Of a stretch of 64,000 bases of DNA, positions 31,079 through 44,444 are shown piece by piece. Positions within the stretch are counted from its first letter, which is position 1. Each line of letters begins with the position of its first letter. The stretch lies in contig PDHQ01000001.1 in the NCBI GenBank assembly GCA_003339415.1, positions 62,001 through 126,000 on the forward strand, in the 5' to 3' direction. The position numbers were made by a program, and so were the translations under genes. Source of the DNA: Ophiocordyceps camponoti-saundersi (nom. inval.). Lineage: Eukaryota > Ascomycota > Sordariomycetes > Hypocreales > Ophiocordycipitaceae. The notes below the pieces were generated by a model that ran no database searches, had not been told where the DNA came from, and was given only the letters and a program-made list of their open reading frames with translations.

Positions 31079-33026
31079 TCAACGCGCAGCACTCATATAC
31101 GCATTCTCCACGCTGAAATACATATCCGGATTCGGCCGCAAATCGCAATCTACGCTTTGCCACGCGGCTGAATCGCTCTCGTCTCCGCCTGCTTCGTCGA
31201 ACGCGTGAAGAGTGCATGTCCCACGAGCCATGCTGTACCCATTCCAGGCCGATGCTGCAGTCTCTGTCAGCTTCCATCATCTTCTCGTGCTCATCAGTCA
31301 TGCTTAAACTTACCGACTAGAACCGGAGCGCTTGGGTGCCAGCTGGCATCGCGGACACAGGTGCTCCAACCTCCCGGTTCCTGGTACCAACGACGGGTAT
31401 GTCGATCATGCCGTCGAGTGCCCATGGTCGCCTTCTTGACGTCGATGGTGCCCGCGAGTGTGGCGTCGATGTTCCAGATGTATACCTTGCCGTCGGCGCT
31501 GCCAGAGTAGACATATCGCGAGTTGGTCGAAGACGGCGGCGAGAAGTGGCATCGAATCAGCGTCCGCAGCACCCTGTGACCCCTAAAAGTCACGAGGGAG
31601 TTGTCGTGAGGGTGCGGTTCCCAGTCATCCTCGTCGTAGGCTTGACTGCGATAGTCAAAATTGCTATGAGAACTAAGGCGCAGTGGCCGCTCCGATCGGA
31701 ACTGGGCCGACGACTTGGCCATCCGCAGATCCCACAACTTCATGCTCTGATCCTTGCCGTTGCTCAGTATGTACCGTCCGTCTCCCTTGCTGTCAATGTA
31801 TGTCAGTCCCTCGAGATGGCCCACAAAGGCACCGGCTTCCCGTCCATCGCCCATGCTTCTCCGGTCCCAGACTTTGAGCATCGCATCATCAGATCCAGAA
31901 TAGATGATATGTGGAGAGGCCTTGTCAGCAAAGCAGACGGCGTTGACGTCGTCGCCGTGCCCACGGATGTGATGCAGCACCGTCCGCGACTGAATGTCGT
32001 AGACGACGATGGACTGCGCGCTGGTGCCCGCGACCAGTTCCCGCCCATCACCAGAGAAGCGGATGGACCAGATTCCGAAGCTATGTTGTGCCCGTTGCAG
32101 CGGATCGTCTGTTTGGGCGTTACCGTCGAGAGCCAGCGTGTACGGATCGCCCGTGTCGCTTGGATCAGTGGGGGCAATCGAAACTAGGCTCTGTATGGAC
32201 GTGTAGGCCAGCCAGCGGTTGTCCGGGCTCAGGGAAGCGTCCGTCAGAGTCCACTGGCCCCAGGGATACGACACCGTCTTGTAGTGCTTCCATTGGAAAG
32301 GATTGGACGTGTCGTACATGCGGACTTTGAAGTCTTGGCTGCAGGAGAAGAAGAAGTTGCCGTCGTCGGAGAACTGACCGGAGTAGACCGGGTGGTCGTA
32401 GTGGACGATTTGTTCGGCTCTCGTTCCGGGGATTAGAGACTGTTGTCGTTAGCGAAGCCGAGGCTCAACAAGGGTAGGACGCGGACCTGTGTGACGATGT
32501 CATTGTTTCGTCTGCGCTGTTCGCCATCGCCGAGAGCCAGCTCGCGCTCAAGCATGCGTCTTCCGAGCGTCTTTTTTGCACGCAAATCAAGGTTGTTGGT
32601 CCCAAAGGTACCGATGCGCATGAGCTTGCGGCCCTCGTCGCTGGGAACCTTGGGGAACCTGTTGGGATCTTTGGGAGTGTTCCTGAAGGCCCTCCCTCCC
32701 CAGATGCGCGTGAGGGTGATGTCTGCTTCGTCGGCGCTATTGAAGAGGACATGACTGAGATTGCGATGCCGCAGGAGAGTCATGAGTTGGCCCCTCGTCA
32801 GCAATCCGGTCATTTCGCCGTCTGCAGTGTGGTGTATGAAGTGGTCAGCTAGAGGTTCCTTGGGAAATAAAGCAAAGATTCCATTCGACTACCTCGGAAG
32901 AGACCCAGGATTGTTTGCGGGTTAAGTTCGTCTTCTACCATTCCGTCGTCGTCTTCACCCATTCCGTCGTCGTCCTCTTCGTCCTCTTCGTCCTCTTCAT
33001 CTTCTTCTACTGCCTCGTCTTCGTAA

Positions 33027-33057
<31 letters not shown>

Positions 33058-33304
33058 TGTCATGATCGAGAAATGCGTGACCATCTAGAAATTCTTCATC
33101 ATCTGGGCCAAAGAAAAAATTGTTGCCAGCCATTGCAGCCAGTCCTTCGTCATTGTCATCATCATCGGCGCCGATGACGTCGTCGTCGTCGTCGTCTTCG
33201 ACGAATGCTCCGGGCATCGACAACAGGAATGAGTCGTTGGCCATCGGATCTTCATCTTGGTCGAAGGGGTCGTGAAATGCGACATGACTGCCTGTGGTGT
33301 CCAT
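31079..33304 (-). CDS. DCAF11/LEC14B-like WD40 protein
   Basis: Exons 32893-33304, 32487-32821, 31314-32439 and 31079-31254 give 682 residues. The first about 130 residues contain very acidic runs (Asp and Glu stretches coded by GAC/GAG repeats). Then come TRGQLMTLLRHRNLS and a seven-bladed-looking WD40 region from about 250 on. Clear blades include LVAGTSAQSIVVYD, IIYSGSDDAMLKVWDRR, YILSNGKDQSMKLWDLR and YVYSGSADGKVYIWN. Between blades sits the family block CHFSPPSSTNSRYVYSG. The arrangement matches plant LEC14B and human DCAF11, substrate receptors of the CUL4-DDB1 ubiquitin ligase. Two WDxR motifs (VWDRRS, LWDLRM) support DDB1 binding. The protein should be nuclear or cytosolic. Confidence 0.9.
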
Positions 33305-33433
33305 TTCGAGGCGAAGTTAACCGACGAAGGATATCGAATGTCAACGAACTTTTTCGTGCAGTTTAATGCTTGGTAGAAAAGAGGTGATGAGTTGATGACA
33401 GTCGATGACGTCGCCTTGAGAGTCACTGATTTC

Positions 33434-33486
33434 CAGCTGTGGGGAAGCGATGTTTGGCTTACATACAGCTGTGGGGAAGCGATGTT
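33434..33486. repeat. 21-bp direct repeat, 32-bp period
   Basis: Two exact 21-bp copies at 33434-33454 and 33466-33486, starting cagctgtgg, upstream of the DCAF11-like gene. Confidence 0.9.
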
Positions 33487-34038
33487 AGAGCCTCGGCCCC
33501 GTTGATTCTTTTTTCCCTCACAAGCTTCCTTAAACCGTGTAATGGCCGCCGTGTATCAGAACGAGCTTACCACCTAGATACCTACTCATCCCCCTGAAGT
33601 CACACCGAAAGACGCTGAACATTTTTCATCGGTCTTGTTTAGACTATCATCGCATCGATGGGCGAACGACGGGTGCTCGGGAAAGATATCTGATACTTGA
33701 GGCGTGACAGCTGAGATGAATGAATTTCTTCTCCACTACTGCTTCAAGCTTCTCCGGTTGGAACCTCGTGAGATCCGGGCAGTGAGCGGCGGTAACAAAG
33801 TACGAGACAACGAACCAGTCGTCTTGTCATTGTCCCTCCTTGACAGCTAAGAAGAGGCAGGCAATTTGTTTATTAGCTTTGGATGATACAGACCTTGTAA
33901 CCCGGATGAGATGAGGGAGTTGTCGATCCTCAGGTTTTTCGGCAAGGCAGCTCCCGTGGCAGATTGCCGAGTCATGACGAACGACAGAGGAGACCCGCTC
34001 GGTAGAGGCTTGCTATAATAAGAGCATCTTGGCTCAAG

Positions 34039-34046
34039 TATAAATA
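34039..34046 (+). promoter_or_regulatory. TATA box of the CFEM gene
   Basis: tataaata lies 90 bp before the ATG at 34136, a usual distance in filamentous fungi. Confidence 0.65.
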
Positions 34047-34135
34047 TTGCCTTCTTACAGCTAATTATCCCGCTCGGCCATCGCCAACCTCTCCTCTGCT
34101 TAGAAGGGGGATACTCAAAGCATCGGTAGATAATT

Positions 34136-34812
34136 ATGAAGGTAATTCTTGTTCTCTTCGGTGCCCTCGTCGCCTTGGCAGCTGCTCAAGAGCCACCACC
34201 TCCTCCTCCTCCAGGAGATGCGCCGCCACCAGATGCTGCAGCGCCTCCAGATGCTACCTCGCCGCCTCAGCCGGATGATGTCTCGCCTCCTCCACCCGAT
34301 CCATCGGCACCGCCTCCAGACTTGGAAGAACCAGACGAGGCTGAGGAGACGACAGAAGACGCTTCTATCCCCGGAATAAGAAATCTTCCCAAGTGCGCGG
34401 TAGGGTCTCATCCTATATCGTCAACACGACGCGGTGGGGTGCTAACATCAGACATCAGCGGACCTGTGGCAGAAACATGCTATCCGAGAGCAAGGCCACA
34501 GAGCTAGATTGCGACCACGGCGACTTTCAATGTCTCTGCGTCAATCAGGATTTCTTCTTCGGCCTACGCGACTGCACTCAGGGCAATTGCCAAGGGAACA
34601 ACGTTAACGAAATCCTTCAATTTGGCCAAACTATTTGTCAAGGTTGGTGATCTCTCTGTTCGAATCTGCTGCCTGAAGTCTTTGAGGGAATTTATGTATA
34701 CCTACTCCGTATCTATCTATATATGACTGATGGCCATATAGAAAACGGCGTGCCGACCAATTCGACCGAGTTTTTCAAGGCGAGGCGCCGTGCCTTGCTA
34801 TATCGGGGATGA
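34136..34812 (+). CDS. Secreted CFEM-domain protein with proline-rich N-terminus
   Basis: Exons 34136-34399, 34459-34642 and 34742-34812 give 172 residues. A signal peptide (MKVILVLFGALVALAAAQ, cleavage after about residue 17) is followed by a Pro/Asp/Ala-rich spacer of about 55 residues. The CFEM domain then runs from LPKCARTC to QTICQ. Eight cysteines are visible in the order C-x3-C, DCD, QCLC, DC, NC, IC, as the family requires. The mature C-terminus is short and basic (KARRRALLYRG) and carries no GPI signal. CFEM proteins bind heme or act at the cell surface and in host contact; whether this one binds heme is unknown. The acceptor at 34458 is chosen because it restores C-x3-C in frame. 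Confidence 0.87.
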
Positions 34813-35451
34813 AGAATTGGCTGGACATGAAAGTACATATTGACTGCATTGAAGAAAGAACTTGGATGGTTTCTCGACTATCATCACGCTTCCTAGTATC
34901 CGTAGGAAGCAGCAGACAGTTGTTATTTTGCTAGTAGTAGATAATTATCCTCCTCATCATGCCATTTCAACCTCTTTGACAGTCCAAACGCACGTCTTAA
35001 TGCACGTCTGCTTACCTAAGTCCACGGTCCCTCTCCCCCCCGGAGTCCCGTCCTCCAACCCCTGGACAGTACAGTACGGAGAGCGTCCGTAGTGGAATGC
35101 AATATTTCCCCCAGCTTTATTAGAACAACCTCAGCCTTTTCTCTTCGCGTATTTCGCGTCCTTCCACCCCTTGTTCTTCTTCCTTTTCTTCTTCCTCTTC
35201 TTCTTCCTCGTCTGCTTTTCCTTCTTTCTCTCTCTCTCTGTGTCTCTCCCTTCGTTCTTCCCTTCCTATCCTCTCTCCTTCGATTTCCCACTTTTCTCAT
35301 CACCTTCCCTCCTCCACATCCCCCCTTATTTGACTCTACCATCTCCTTTCTTCTAGCTCCATCGTCCTCGGCCTCATCCTCTGCTCTGCGTGATCGACCC
35401 GACGGTTCGCGACTTCAAAACGCCCGGCTGGCCGTTGCCGCCGTCGCCAAC
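34813..35451. other. Intergenic upstream of gdt1
   Basis: It holds the 3' flank of the CFEM gene and a strongly CT-rich leader before the gdt1 start (35170-35345), typical of constitutive fungal genes. Confidence 0.55.
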
Positions 35452-37150
35452 ATGAAGCTCCGCTCTTGTGGGAATTCGGCGCTTCCCCTGCTGCTGCTGC
35501 CGTTTTTAGTCCCCTCGCTCGCGGCCAGCCTCGAATCCGACGTGGCCAAAAACGCCCGTGTCCGCATAACGCCGCGTCATGACGTGCCCAACAATGCTGC
35601 GCCTGTCGACGGCAAGGACGGCAAGCCCCATTTGGGCCCTTTTGTCGAGAAGAAGACCGACTCGGATCGCCAAGACTTGCCTCCCCTCCAAGGCCAACCT
35701 CCTGATGTCACCATGGTCGATGGCAAGAAGATTCCCGAATCGAATGACGGCGTCATGTCCGACAAGAACCGCGAGCGTCCGCAGCAGGGAACTACTGGTA
35801 CCGAAGGCGGTGTATCAGAAAAGGACAGGGCGCGCAAGGCCGAGGAGGGCAAGACTGGAGAGCGCGCTGTCGGCCAGCCTCTGTCGCCCAAGGAGCAGCC
35901 CCCCTTGCCGCATAGTGAGGAGCAAAAGCTCCAGACGAGCGACGACAAGTACAAGGAAAAGGCTGTCAAAGAGGACGACTCGTCCTACATGCGGCTCGGC
36001 GTATGTCTCGCTTCTTTGCCGCGCTGACGTGCCACTGACGCATCGGATAGAAGCCCGCGAACCTCCCTGACGTGTCGCGCGAAGGTGCAGACATTCTACC
36101 CGAAACTCGCTTGGACATGGAAAAGCCCATGACTGGCTCGCCGCGCAAGACTGGGCAGACAGGTCGCGATGACCACGACGACGACATCCATCACGAAGGC
36201 GACGATGACGACGGCATCATACGGCCTCTACACTCCTTTGTCCTGTCCCTAACCATGATTCTCGTATCCGAGGTGGGCGATAAGACGTTCTTGGTCGCAG
36301 CGCTGATGGCCATGAAGCACGACCGGCTCCTCGTCTTCTCAGCCGCCTTCGGCGCCCTCCTTGTCATGACAGTGCTATCAGCTCTACTCGGCCACGCAGT
36401 CCCGACGCTGATTCCGAAGCGTCTGACCAGCTTACTCGCCGCTGTTCTCTTCCTCGTCTTTGGCCTAAAGCTTTTGCGCGAAGGCCTCAAGATGGACCCT
36501 GACGAGGGCGTATCGGCCGAGATGGAAGAGGTCGAACAGGAGCTCGCGGACAAGGAAAAGGAGCACCACGGTCCTGGGTACGTTGGCCGCTCATCGTCGC
36601 CTCACGCATTGGAGATGGGCCTCGGCAGCAAACCCAGCCGCGGCTCGCGTGCCAAGGGTCGATTCCCGTCACCGCCGCGGTCCCCGTCGCAATCCCCGCC
36701 CCGAAGGCCCTCGTCTCCGCGCGGCGGCCGGTCTCTAGACGATTTCGTCCACGGCATCGGCAACCTCTGCTCGCTGCTACTGAGCCCCGCTTGGGTGCAG
36801 ACATTTGCCATGACCTTTGTCGGCGAGTGGGGCGACCGCAGCCAGATTGCGACCATCGCCATGGCTGCGGGCCAAGATTACTGGTGGGTTACGCTCGGCG
36901 CCATGTGCGGCCACGCTGTTTGCACCAGCGTCGCTGTCGTAGGCGGCCGTGCCATTGCTGGTCGTGTGAGCCTCAAAGTCGGTGAGTGTTTTCCTCCCCC
37001 TTGTTTTTTTTTTGCTTTTCCTTTGCTGCGTGAGACCCTTCCTTGATTCGGCCCCTGGCGAGACTGACTTGGACCATAGTCACCGTTGGCGGTGCCATCG
37101 CCTTTCTCGTCTTCGCGCTGGTCTATCTCATCGAAGCCTTGCACGGATAG
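35452..37150 (+). CDS. gdt1: Gdt1/TMEM165-family Golgi Ca2+/Mn2+ transporter
   Basis: Exons 35452-36000, 36051-36981 and 37080-37150 give 516 residues. A signal peptide (LPLLLLPFLVPSLAAS) precedes a long hydrophilic region of about 220 residues rich in Lys, Asp and Gly. The transporter core has two copies of the family motif: EVGDKTF at about 257 and EWGDRSQ at about 442. Each lies in a membrane segment, and the two halves are separated by an acidic then Ser/Pro/Arg-rich loop. The protein ends with a membrane helix (AIAFLVFALVYLIEALHG). Gdt1 exchanges Ca2+ or Mn2+ against protons in the Golgi and supports glycosylation. The N-terminal hydrophilic extension is longer than in yeast Gdt1, as far as I recall. 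Confidence 0.93.
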
Positions 37151-37963
37151 CCAGAAATGTTGTTTCCTACCTTACTTTTCTCTAAGATTCTTGTTTCGCT
37201 TTCTTCTTTCTTTTGCCTTGAAACATATCACAGTCTCACACGTTGATATATATCCCCCCGCGTTATACGGCTCACTGCCTGGAGCAACGAAAACAACTTG
37301 GAACTTGGATGGTTAGAATCAAAGCTTTTCTTGTCGCTTTTTTCTTCTTTTTCCGTTTTGACTCTCCTCCCTGATATTCGGATTCTTCCTCCCTTTTTTT
37401 CTTTTACAGTAATTTCTGGATAGATGCACATTTTTTTTCTTGACCCTTCCTCCCCCAGAGATTAGAGCATAGTTGTTGATGATGGGGGAAGAGGAGAGGG
37501 AGAGAGAGCAGATAGCGAAACAAACCACCCGCAAGGGAATGGGGGATGTGAAAGGGTGGCTGAGCCAAATGGCGAATGCACAAACAGAAGAAAACCCCCC
37601 CCTGAGTGAAACGAGATGAAGATAGAGGGAATGCATAGATGAATGCAGCAAAGGAAGATGAAACAGGAGAAAAAAACGGTTGTATGTTTGTGTTGTATGT
37701 ACAAGAGGAACAAAAGGACGAACGCCACGCTTAAGCTTCCCCCAACGCCGGACCGGGAAATTTCCCTGCTTCAGAAAAGCTTCGTTCGGAGGATGAGGCT
37801 TTCTCGTCTGTTACGCCCTCTCAGCTTATTGCGTGGAGAGAGGGGAGGAGGAGCGGGGGCAGCGGAAGGACAGAAGAACAGAAACCCCCTGTTGAAGCTT
37901 AAATTTCTTCCCTCGGCAGCTCCCGCGGAAGACGTCCTCGATGGCGAACATGGTCGTGTCCAG
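37151..37963. other. Intergenic, convergent gdt1/flc
   Basis: 813 bp of 3' flank shared by two convergent genes. A/T- and purine-rich stretches, no further feature recognised. Confidence 0.55.
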
Positions 37964-40741
37964 TCAGGGGTTCGTCTCCGGCGCGGACGAATCCTTCCCG
38001 ACCGAGGTAGCCGTCTCTCCCTCTTCCTTTGGCGGGCGATGATGGGCCGCGGCAGTCTCCTCCACTGTTCCGGGGGTAGGTTCCTCCGCCGCAGACGGGT
38101 AGGGTTGCTGAGGGACGGTGCCCCAGAGGGGGCTCTCGACGGACTCGAGCATGGGAGTCATGGGGGGCGGTCTCCTCGCAGGAGAGCCGGTGCCGGAGTG
38201 GGGCTCGGCGGAGAGACCGTGGAGACGGAGGGAGGAAGGGGCCGAGCGCGGGGGGGAAAAGTTGGACGACCTCTGCACGTCGCCCCTGTTCATCTCGGCG
38301 TCCCATTGGGCCAGGTCCTTTGAGTTCCACGACTTGCGGTGCGACCGGCCCGTCCGCGGGAGGCTGCTGGCGCTGTTTGCGCGACTTCGACGAAGGCTCG
38401 CCGCCGCGCTGGGGGAGGCGTCTGCTGCTGCTGCTTCTTCCTCGTCCTTGGGGGCGCGCCGGACGCCCTTGACGTTGAAGGATGTCGTGTGCTGTATCGC
38501 CGCGGCCGCCTGTGCTTGCTTCTGCTGCGACTTGGGCGGACGGGGAAGGTCGTGCGAATGTGCTTCCATGTGTAGGAAATATCGGATCCTGCTCTGGTCT
38601 AGCGACGAGGGGAACTCTTCTCGGTTCCGGGACAGGGACATGATCGAGGATACGGCGCCTAGGCTGATGAGCACGAGGACGGCGACGGCGACGAAGCCCT
38701 GTACGACGACGACGATGATGCCGAGGACGGTGGCGACGATGCGACTCAGGCCAAAGTCAGGCAGGAAAGCGATGGAGAGCCCGCAGGTGATGATCTTGGA
38801 GATGGAGAGCATCCAGGTCGACATGGCCGTGTTTCGATTCCCTTCAAAGGGGCTCGTCTTGATGATGGCCAGCAGGGCAAGAAGCTCGAAGATGAAGAGT
38901 CCGAAGACCTGGGCCAGTGGACTGCGGGAGCCACCCCCGATGAAGCATGCCCTGATGAAGAGGTAGGCGATGTAGACGGAGAAGAACCACCACTTGGTGC
39001 GTCGGTAGCGTCCTGCCAGCCAGCCGAATCTTTTGATGAAGTCGTCGTCGCGATGGACCGTCTTTCTGTCGGGATCATCGTCGGTGAACTTGATTCGGAA
39101 GAAGGGGATGGCACCGAGCAGATATGGCTTCTCCGACGTCTCCTCCTCTCGGATCTGGCTCGCCCTCGAGGCTGCGACAAAGGGTATCTTGCCGAACAGT
39201 GTACCGCGCTCGATGCGTATCGTGTCCGGGACGACTTCAAATTTACCCTGGCCAAGTCTGGCTCGGCACGCGTGAGCTGATGCTCCCCCGACGGCCAGCA
39301 GAAAGATGATGAAAACGATGGCCGCGATGGCCGTCGGCCCAGCAGGTCCTTGGAGCGAGAACTGATACATGGCCAGACTCATGATGGCAAAGAAGGCTAT
39401 GAACAAGGTTCGGAACAAGGCCGCAAGCACGTATCCGCCCAGATGGGAGCGGAAGTAGTCGAAACCGTCCGTCTTCAAGTATTTACGCTTCCTCAGCAGA
39501 TCCAAGATCAGTTTGGTGGCAACGACGAAAAAGACGACGGCGGCCAGAACGACGAGCAGCCATATCAGGGACACCATAAAGGCCTCGGCCGGGGGTACAC
39601 CGACGACGGATAAGGTGCCGGCAAAGCCAGGCCAGGTGCCAGGCATGGGCATACCCGGGGTGCGAGGATGTCCGTTCCAGTTGTAGTCGTAGGGATTGCT
39701 CGCGTTGTATGCTGCTCGGCGAGACAAGGTCTTCTGGTTAAGAGCCCTTCCGTATATCTGACGCAGCAGTCCGCCACTATTATTGATACGATAAGAGCCG
39801 GCGCCACCGACGTGGCTCACGCTGGTGCCGGAACCGGTGAAGGCGCTCAAGGAGTCGAGGAGAGGGAGGTCGGCGAAGATGCCGGCAGACCAGGCAAAGT
39901 TGCTCCACCAGGCGGGCAAGACACTCGGCCAGTTGACAGAGAGGGCGCCGGAGAAGAAGATGGACTGAAAGGTCTCGAAGACGATGAGGACGGAGAAGGA
40001 GTGTGCGTAGTGCATGCGCATATGGGGGATGCTCAAGCCGTAGACGGCCGTGGCGAAGGATGCCAGGACGGCAAAAGCAGTCAGGATACCCAAGACGGAG
40101 GCGACGGCCGTGGGCTGGGAGAAGGAGTTGCCATTGGTCATGACGGCCTGGAAGCAGCCGATACGAGTCTTGGTCGAGTTTGCGAATATCTGCAGACGGG
40201 CGAAGCCCTCCAGGTCGGGTATTCCGAGGGCGATGGACGGTATGCCGGCGACGTCGTTTGGGGAGATGGGTATGGTAGCAAAAGCCGATATAGGGACGCT
40301 GGCGTTTAGGGGGCACATGGTTGCGATGTTGGCTTTGCAGGGGTCGTACGTCATGTTGAAGCGGTTTTCGCCATAGGCCTCGACAGAGATGTGGACTAGG
40401 TAGGGGGAGAGAGAGTCAGACATGGGGGATGGAGTTGGATAGAGAGGACCCAACGCACGTATCAGGTTCTCGCGCCTGATATTGGAGGTGGCATCGAGGT
40501 GGAAGAGGACGGTGAGGTTGTCAGCATAGTAGGCAGCGTCGAACTTGGTAACGTTGAATAGGCTCTCGTTGTCGAGGCAGTCGTCAAAGTCGCCGGTATA
40601 AAGAGCAGGGTAACGGGCGACGTCAAGCTGGCGCGAGACACCGTCGATACCATCTCCCTTGATGTAGACCCTGTCGTCGGCGGCCGAGACGAGGGTCAGG
40701 CAGACGAAGGGCAGCGAAACCCACAGGTGGAGAGGCGTCAT
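37964..40741 (-). CDS. Flc/TRP-like multi-spanning membrane protein with ML-like domain
   Basis: Exons 40459-40741 and 37964-40395 give 904 residues. A signal peptide (LWVSLPFVCLTLVSAADD) leads into an ML-like lumenal domain (about 25-190) with paired cysteines and Asn-linked-type sites (NVT, NLT, NMT). At least eight to nine membrane segments follow, including VASVLGILTAFAVLASFATA, SLIWLLVVLAAVVFFVVATK and AIAAIVFIIFLLAVGGASAH. The cytosolic tail is long, disordered and Ser/Pro-rich. This is the architecture of fungal Flc1/2/3 and Pkd2, linked to Ca2+ homeostasis, FAD import into the ER and cell-wall integrity. The 63-bp intron (40396-40458) is a multiple of three without a stop, so retention would add 21 residues. 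A SYRINNS block lies in the extracellular loop. Confidence 0.88.
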   Translation of the reverse strand: MTPLHLWVSLPFVCLTLVSAADDRVYIKGDGIDGVSRQLDVARYPALYTGDFDDCLDNESLFNVTKFDAAYYADNLTVLFHLDATSNIRRENLIRALGPLYPTPSPMSDSLSPYLVHISVEAYGENRFNMTYDPCKANIATMCPLNASVPISAFATIPISPNDVAGIPSIALGIPDLEGFARLQIFANSTKTRIGCFQAVMTNGNSFSQPTAVASVLGILTAFAVLASFATAVYGLSIPHMRMHYAHSFSVLIVFETFQSIFFSGALSVNWPSVLPAWWSNFAWSAGIFADLPLLDSLSAFTGSGTSVSHVGGAGSYRINNSGGLLRQIYGRALNQKTLSRRAAYNASNPYDYNWNGHPRTPGMPMPGTWPGFAGTLSVVGVPPAEAFMVSLIWLLVVLAAVVFFVVATKLILDLLRKRKYLKTDGFDYFRSHLGGYVLAALFRTLFIAFFAIMSLAMYQFSLQGPAGPTAIAAIVFIIFLLAVGGASAHACRARLGQGKFEVVPDTIRIERGTLFGKIPFVAASRASQIREEETSEKPYLLGAIPFFRIKFTDDDPDRKTVHRDDDFIKRFGWLAGRYRRTKWWFFSVYIAYLFIRACFIGGGSRSPLAQVFGLFIFELLALLAIIKTSPFEGNRNTAMSTWMLSISKIITCGLSIAFLPDFGLSRIVATVLGIIVVVVQGFVAVAVLVLISLGAVSSIMSLSRNREEFPSSLDQSRIRYFLHMEAHSHDLPRPPKSQQKQAQAAAAIQHTTSFNVKGVRRAPKDEEEAAAADASPSAAASLRRSRANSASSLPRTGRSHRKSWNSKDLAQWDAEMNRGDVQRSSNFSPPRSAPSSLRLHGLSAEPHSGTGSPARRPPPMTPMLESVESPLWGTVPQQPYPSAAEEPTPGTVEETAAAHHRPPKEEGETATSVGKDSSAPETNP

Positions 40742-43684
<2,943 letters not shown>

Positions 43685-44444
43685 GGAGGATGATGCCATT
43701 AGAGGTTTGGAAAGCCATTAGATTCGGGCAGAGACATACACACTCACACGTACCTACCTCCTACCTACTACCTAAGGATAAATACATGCATAGATACATC
43801 AAAGACATGCTCGATCCTGAGGCATGCGTCTGCTGAGAGGCCGACGATGGCATTGGGCCTCGCGTTTGGTGCCCGACCGGAGATGGCGTGTAGCATCAGC
43901 TCGTAACAGCTCAGGAGAGGCTCTACATCTAACACGAGCATCCCATCCCTCCACTGTAGGTCCCCCCGTGGGGGAGGGGCTGCTCAGTGGCCTTATCATG
44001 TAGTACATCGACTTGGCCTCTGAAGCCGGCCTGCCCGCATGTACCACTGAATAGTACCCGCGCCACTCCTAAGTGCGGGCAGCTCCACTCTCTGTTCATC
44101 CTCCTCCAGGCCCGTCTTCCTCCTCCTGCTCCTCCTGCTCCTCATCGCTGTCGAATTCTTCCCCATGGCCAGAATCAGGATCATCTCGCCCCCTCCCCCT
44201 TAGACGTCCAATCAAACACACCTAGGTTCACAGCAGCACTACCTGCCTATCTATCTCTCCATGGAGACCAACGTAACCCTCGTTCTTTAGCGCTTGCTCT
44301 GAGCTCCCAACGCCCCCGTTCATCGCCATTTATCCATCGATTTTTTGCCGCCTTGACAAGCCACAGATTCATCTCAGGGCGCGAGCCCCTTCTCACCTTT
44401 CTTTGTCATCATCCAACCTCTCTCCTCACTCTCCATGGTGCAGA
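43685..44444. other. Intergenic between met3 and the 806-aa gene
   Basis: 760 bp with CCTA repeats near 43750. No RNA gene or ORF of merit. Confidence 0.5.

Larger units (their letters stand above)
33305..34135. other. 831-bp divergent intergenic region
   Basis: Divergent promoters of the DCAF11-like and CFEM genes. It contains a 21-bp direct repeat (33434-33454, 33466-33486) and a TATA box for the CFEM gene. Confidence 0.6.

Noticed and set aside
44403..44444. Upstream extension of the 806-aa gene
   Set aside because: It would need a TTG start; the ATG at 44445 is the first in frame.
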